Source: Rhynchopus euleeides (lineage: Eukaryota; Euglenozoa; Diplonemea; Diplonemida; Diplonemidae). Taken from it: DNA of 64,000 bases. Location: positions 1,488,001-1,552,000 of the forward strand of contig OY723314.1 in the NCBI GenBank assembly GCA_963210315.1, given 5' to 3'. Position 1 is the stretch's first letter. Each line of letters starts with the position of its first letter. Made by a program: the position numbers and the translations under genes. The notes under the pieces were generated by a model. That model did not search any database. It was not told where the DNA came from and saw nothing but the letters and a program-made list of their open reading frames with translations. This document shows, in pieces, positions 61,017 through 64,000 of the stretch.

Positions 61017-64000
61017 ATGGGGGCGGAGGACCAGGATGGGGACGAGTCGTCGGTACATTTTACAGACACGCAGAGCAACACCGGGCAGAACATCGACGAG
61101 GTTTGGAATGGGATCGCACTGGGAGAGTTCCAGTCGCTGGTCCCCCGCGCGGTGCTGCGCCGCATCTCCGACAGGGACGCCGAAGGCGCGCTCCGCCCCC
61201 TGGTCCCGGAGATGATGCACCTCATGGGTGCCGTCATGATGATCGACGTCAGCGGCTTCACCTCCATCACCGCTTCCCTCAACCGGCTGGGCCCCGAAGG
61301 GGCTGAGGTGCTCTCCGATGAGTTAAACCGATACTACCGGCGCATCATCGACACGATTTACGACGCAGGGGGTGATGTCGCCTCCTTCAGCGGGGATGCC
61401 ATGATAGCCCTGTGGGAAACCCACCCCACCTCTGACATGGAGTGTGACGATCGGCGGCAGCTGTTGCGGAGCAGCTTGCTGGATTGCGTCTTCTGCGCGA
61501 CGAAGCTTGCGGAGTTTACGCAGAGCATTGCCAGTATCGATGCGGAGCTTAACCTGCACATCGGGGTTTCTTCGGGAAATTTCAGCGTCGCCATCGTTGG
61601 GGGGCGGGGCTCCGGCATTACCGGGAGGTGGAAGTCAATCCTGGTGGGCACCCCGGTGAACGAGGCAGCGGTTGCGGTGAACATCGCGGAGAAGAAGGAG
61701 GTGGCCCTCACATCCTGCGTCGCGGATGAGCTGAACATTGTGTTCCCCAACCTGACCCTCGTGGAGAAGCGGGAGGATTTCTACCTCGTCAGCACCGCGG
61801 AGCTGTTGCTGCACCACAACAGCCTGGGCGGGGCTGAGCAGGTGCCGTCACATCCGGACCTCTTTGCGCCGGAGAGCATACGGCGCGCCTCGATTCTGTC
61901 CCGCAAATCCGACGTCGAGGTTGACCCTGAGATCTCCCTCGTCGTTTCGATGTTCGCCTTCGACACTGTCGCTGTGACCCTCTCGGGGCAATCCCACGGG
62001 GAGCTGCGGAGCGTCATATCCGTCTTCATCCGCCTCTCCAGCCTCACCAGCTCCACCTTCACCACGGGGGATGATTTCGCCCACCTCAACAAGGCAGTCA
62101 CCACCGTGCAGCGCGCCCTCCTCACCAGCGCAGGGATCCTTAACAAGGTGTGCGTGGATGACAGGGGCGTGCTGATGCTGTGCCTGTTTGGGCTGCCGCG
62201 GCACACCCACGAGGATGACCCGGAAAGGTCTGTCGCGTTTGCACTGAAGATCGTGTCGCGTCTGCGGGATATTGTGGGCACCGTGTCCGTCGGGATCAGC
62301 CGGGCGAAGGTGTTCTGCGGGCTGACCGGGTCCCGGAAGCGGCGCGACTACACCGTGGTGGGGGATGGTGTGAACATCGCGGCGGCCCTGATGGTTGCGG
62401 GGGCGGATTCTCCCGACAGCACCGTGCTTACGGATGAGGAGATGATGCAGACGATCTGCTCGCGGAAGACCAGCACGCTGAAAATATCGTTCCGCCCCGC
62501 CGCCCACGCGAAGATAAAGGGGCACCGGGGGACAACCGTGTTTGAGATCGAGATGTCCCAAGACATGTCGGGGGGGCAAACCATGTCATCCGTCGGCGTC
62601 GCGCTCGAGGCTGTTGAGGATATGAACAAAGTATGATAGCGCTTTGGGTGTAGGGGGGGGGGGGGCGGGGAAAGGAAACGCAATATTTTCTGCATTTCTT
62701 TGGTGTATCCGCTGGGTTTGGCGCTGCCAACCGCACACCTTTGCCTTCACACCACCACCCCCTCCCCTTCCCCCCCCCCCCCCCCCATGCGCAGAGCAAG
62801 GGTGCGCGAAAGAATGTGCGCGGCAGGCTTGCCCGCGGGCCCTCCTCCGACAGCTGGCAGCACGACAGCTCTCCCAAGAACGACAAGCGACAGTATGCCC
62901 CATCCTTTGCCCTTTGCACAGCATTCTCTCACATGTGTCTCTGCTGTGTGCCATTTCAGCGGTTGCGGTTGTAGGGTCACAACCTTCAGCTTCACCTTTG
63001 ATTTGTATCGGCTTGAAGTAGCTTCACCGCACCCCGTCCTGGTCTCAACAAGACGCTTCTGCGATTGCTGTACCCCGCCCCCTCCGCAAACAGGAACAAC
63101 AAACGCTCAAATCGCAAAGTGGTCGCTTCTATGACGAGGGAGTCCCGCGCCAGCATATCCAGCAACAGCTCCAACGGATCCCGCAGTTCCAGCGTACGGA
63201 AGTTCCGCCCATCTACAACCTCTGACGCAGACCAGTCGCGTGTGAGCGTTCTGGTTCCCGGAGGCCAGGTGCGGCTGTGGGGGCGCCAGCCCGAGGTATG
63301 GGAAATCATCAAAAAGACACGACGAAACTTGCAGTTCTGTTGATCTGTGTGGGGTCACCCCTCACCCACAACACACCCCACCCCCACCCCCGCACAGTGC
63401 AACGCCTTGATATCTTTGGTGCAGTCTTGCTGCAACCAGTCGTCCCAGGCGAACCTGCGCAACCCCGAGCTCAACTGCATCTTCTACCGAGGGGACATGC
63501 AGATGGGCAAGTCAGCTCTGCTCTCCGCCGCTGCCGACATGGCGACGTTTGTCGGCATCCCATTCATGCACCTCCGAGGCGCAGAGGCAACCATGGTATG
63601 GGGCTGGGCCAGCCATCGCATAAAAGAAGGAAGAAGGGAGCACGGTTGCTACGCTTTCACCCCACCCCACCCACCCCCCCTCTTGCTCCTTGTGGTGACT
63701 ACAAAAAGGACAAAACATTTGCAAGAAGGTGCTGGGGAGGTTTGTGTTCCCATTCACTCTTCGACAATCAAAAACCCCCCCCTCTCTTGCTCCACCACCA
63801 CCACCACCCCCTCTCCTATTGCCGCCACAGGAAACGCCCTACGCCGCCCTGGTCCCGATGCTGCAGAACTTCGTCGACACGACCCCATTCCAGTTCATCG
63901 AGATGGGCTTCCACCCACCTGACCTCCGCGTCCAGCTCCCCCTCCTGCACCACATCATGCGCATCCCTGGGCTGTCGCTGCCAGGGGCGGAGAACGCGAG
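61017..64000 (+). CDS. Soluble adenylyl cyclase-like protein (tandem cyclase domains plus NTPase), 3' incomplete
   Basis: Would make cAMP in the cytosol. Exons 61017-62630, 62795-62892, 63094-63295, 63398-63595 and 63831 onward, all in phase, with donors GTATGA, GTATGC, GTATGG, GTATGG and CAG acceptors. The first cyclase domain (about residues 65-215) has both metal Asps, D77 (MIDVSGFTS) and D127 (FSGDAMIALW). The second domain (about 300-470) has the sAC-type FGLPRHTHEDDPERS and GDGVNIAAALM. N453 is kept, but the transition-state Arg four residues on is Ala457. A Ser/Arg-rich linker (exons 2-3) leads to VRLWGRQPE and a Walker A, GDMQMGKS (670-677). This order matches ADCY10-type enzymes. The start is the ATG after a CT-rich leader. 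The gene continues past the window (over 760 residues seen). Confidence 0.88.

Overview
The window is nuclear DNA from a GC-rich single-celled eukaryote that I cannot place further. The evidence is spliceosomal introns, class III nucleotidyl cyclases of eukaryotic type, an RPUSD1-like pseudouridine synthase, and a dense load of eukaryotic transposons. I see no bacterial operons, rRNA genes, convincing tRNA genes or CRISPR arrays. Host genes are few: a duplicated two-membrane-segment receptor with a degenerate cyclase domain (4.8-8.3 kb broken, 36.9-40.7 kb intact), a pseudouridine synthase (52.6-54.0 kb), a soluble-adenylyl-cyclase-like gene running off the right edge (61.0-64.0 kb), and a few small hypothetical or frameshifted genes (44.5-48.4 kb, 54.9-55.3 kb). 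All six introns that can be fixed by reading frame start with GTATG.

Layout. 1-3.8 kb: remains of a LINE-type retrotransposon whose copies end in CA repeats and follow one another. 4.8-8.3 kb: receptor copy 1, a pseudogene. 8.4-11.2 kb: a 2,028-bp inverted-repeat transposon with a 6-bp target duplication, its empty site preserved beside receptor copy 2, followed by a 673-bp hAT-like element with an 8-bp duplication. 12-14 kb: small relatives of the large elements. 14.0-18.7 kb: an intact tyrosine-recombinase (YR) retroelement A on the minus strand. 19.3-29.0 kb: a second copy (A') split by a related but distinct intact element B (20.3-25.2 kb). 29-36.8 kb: repeats, gene relics and an internally deleted plus-strand copy. 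36.9-40.7 kb: receptor copy 2. 41-52.5 kb: foldback elements, MITEs and small genes. 55.9-59.5 kb: two 1,152-bp palindromic elements in opposite orientation. 61.0-64.0 kb: the soluble cyclase gene.

The YR retroelements A and B share one plan: a gag-like ORF with zinc-finger and coiled-coil regions, then in the same frame and separated by a single UGA a tyrosine recombinase without its own ATG, then a reverse transcriptase/RNase H in the -1 frame, all within split direct repeats (A1-ORFs-B1A2B2) of the Ngaro/PAT type. The A1/B1 boundary in every family, and in many small non-autonomous derivatives, carries one conserved core, GTRGAAGCGTCAACGC. The reverse transcriptases read WIDN where YxDD is expected. 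The shared core, the probable UGA readthrough and the variable tandem arrays upstream of gag are the most unusual coherent system here.
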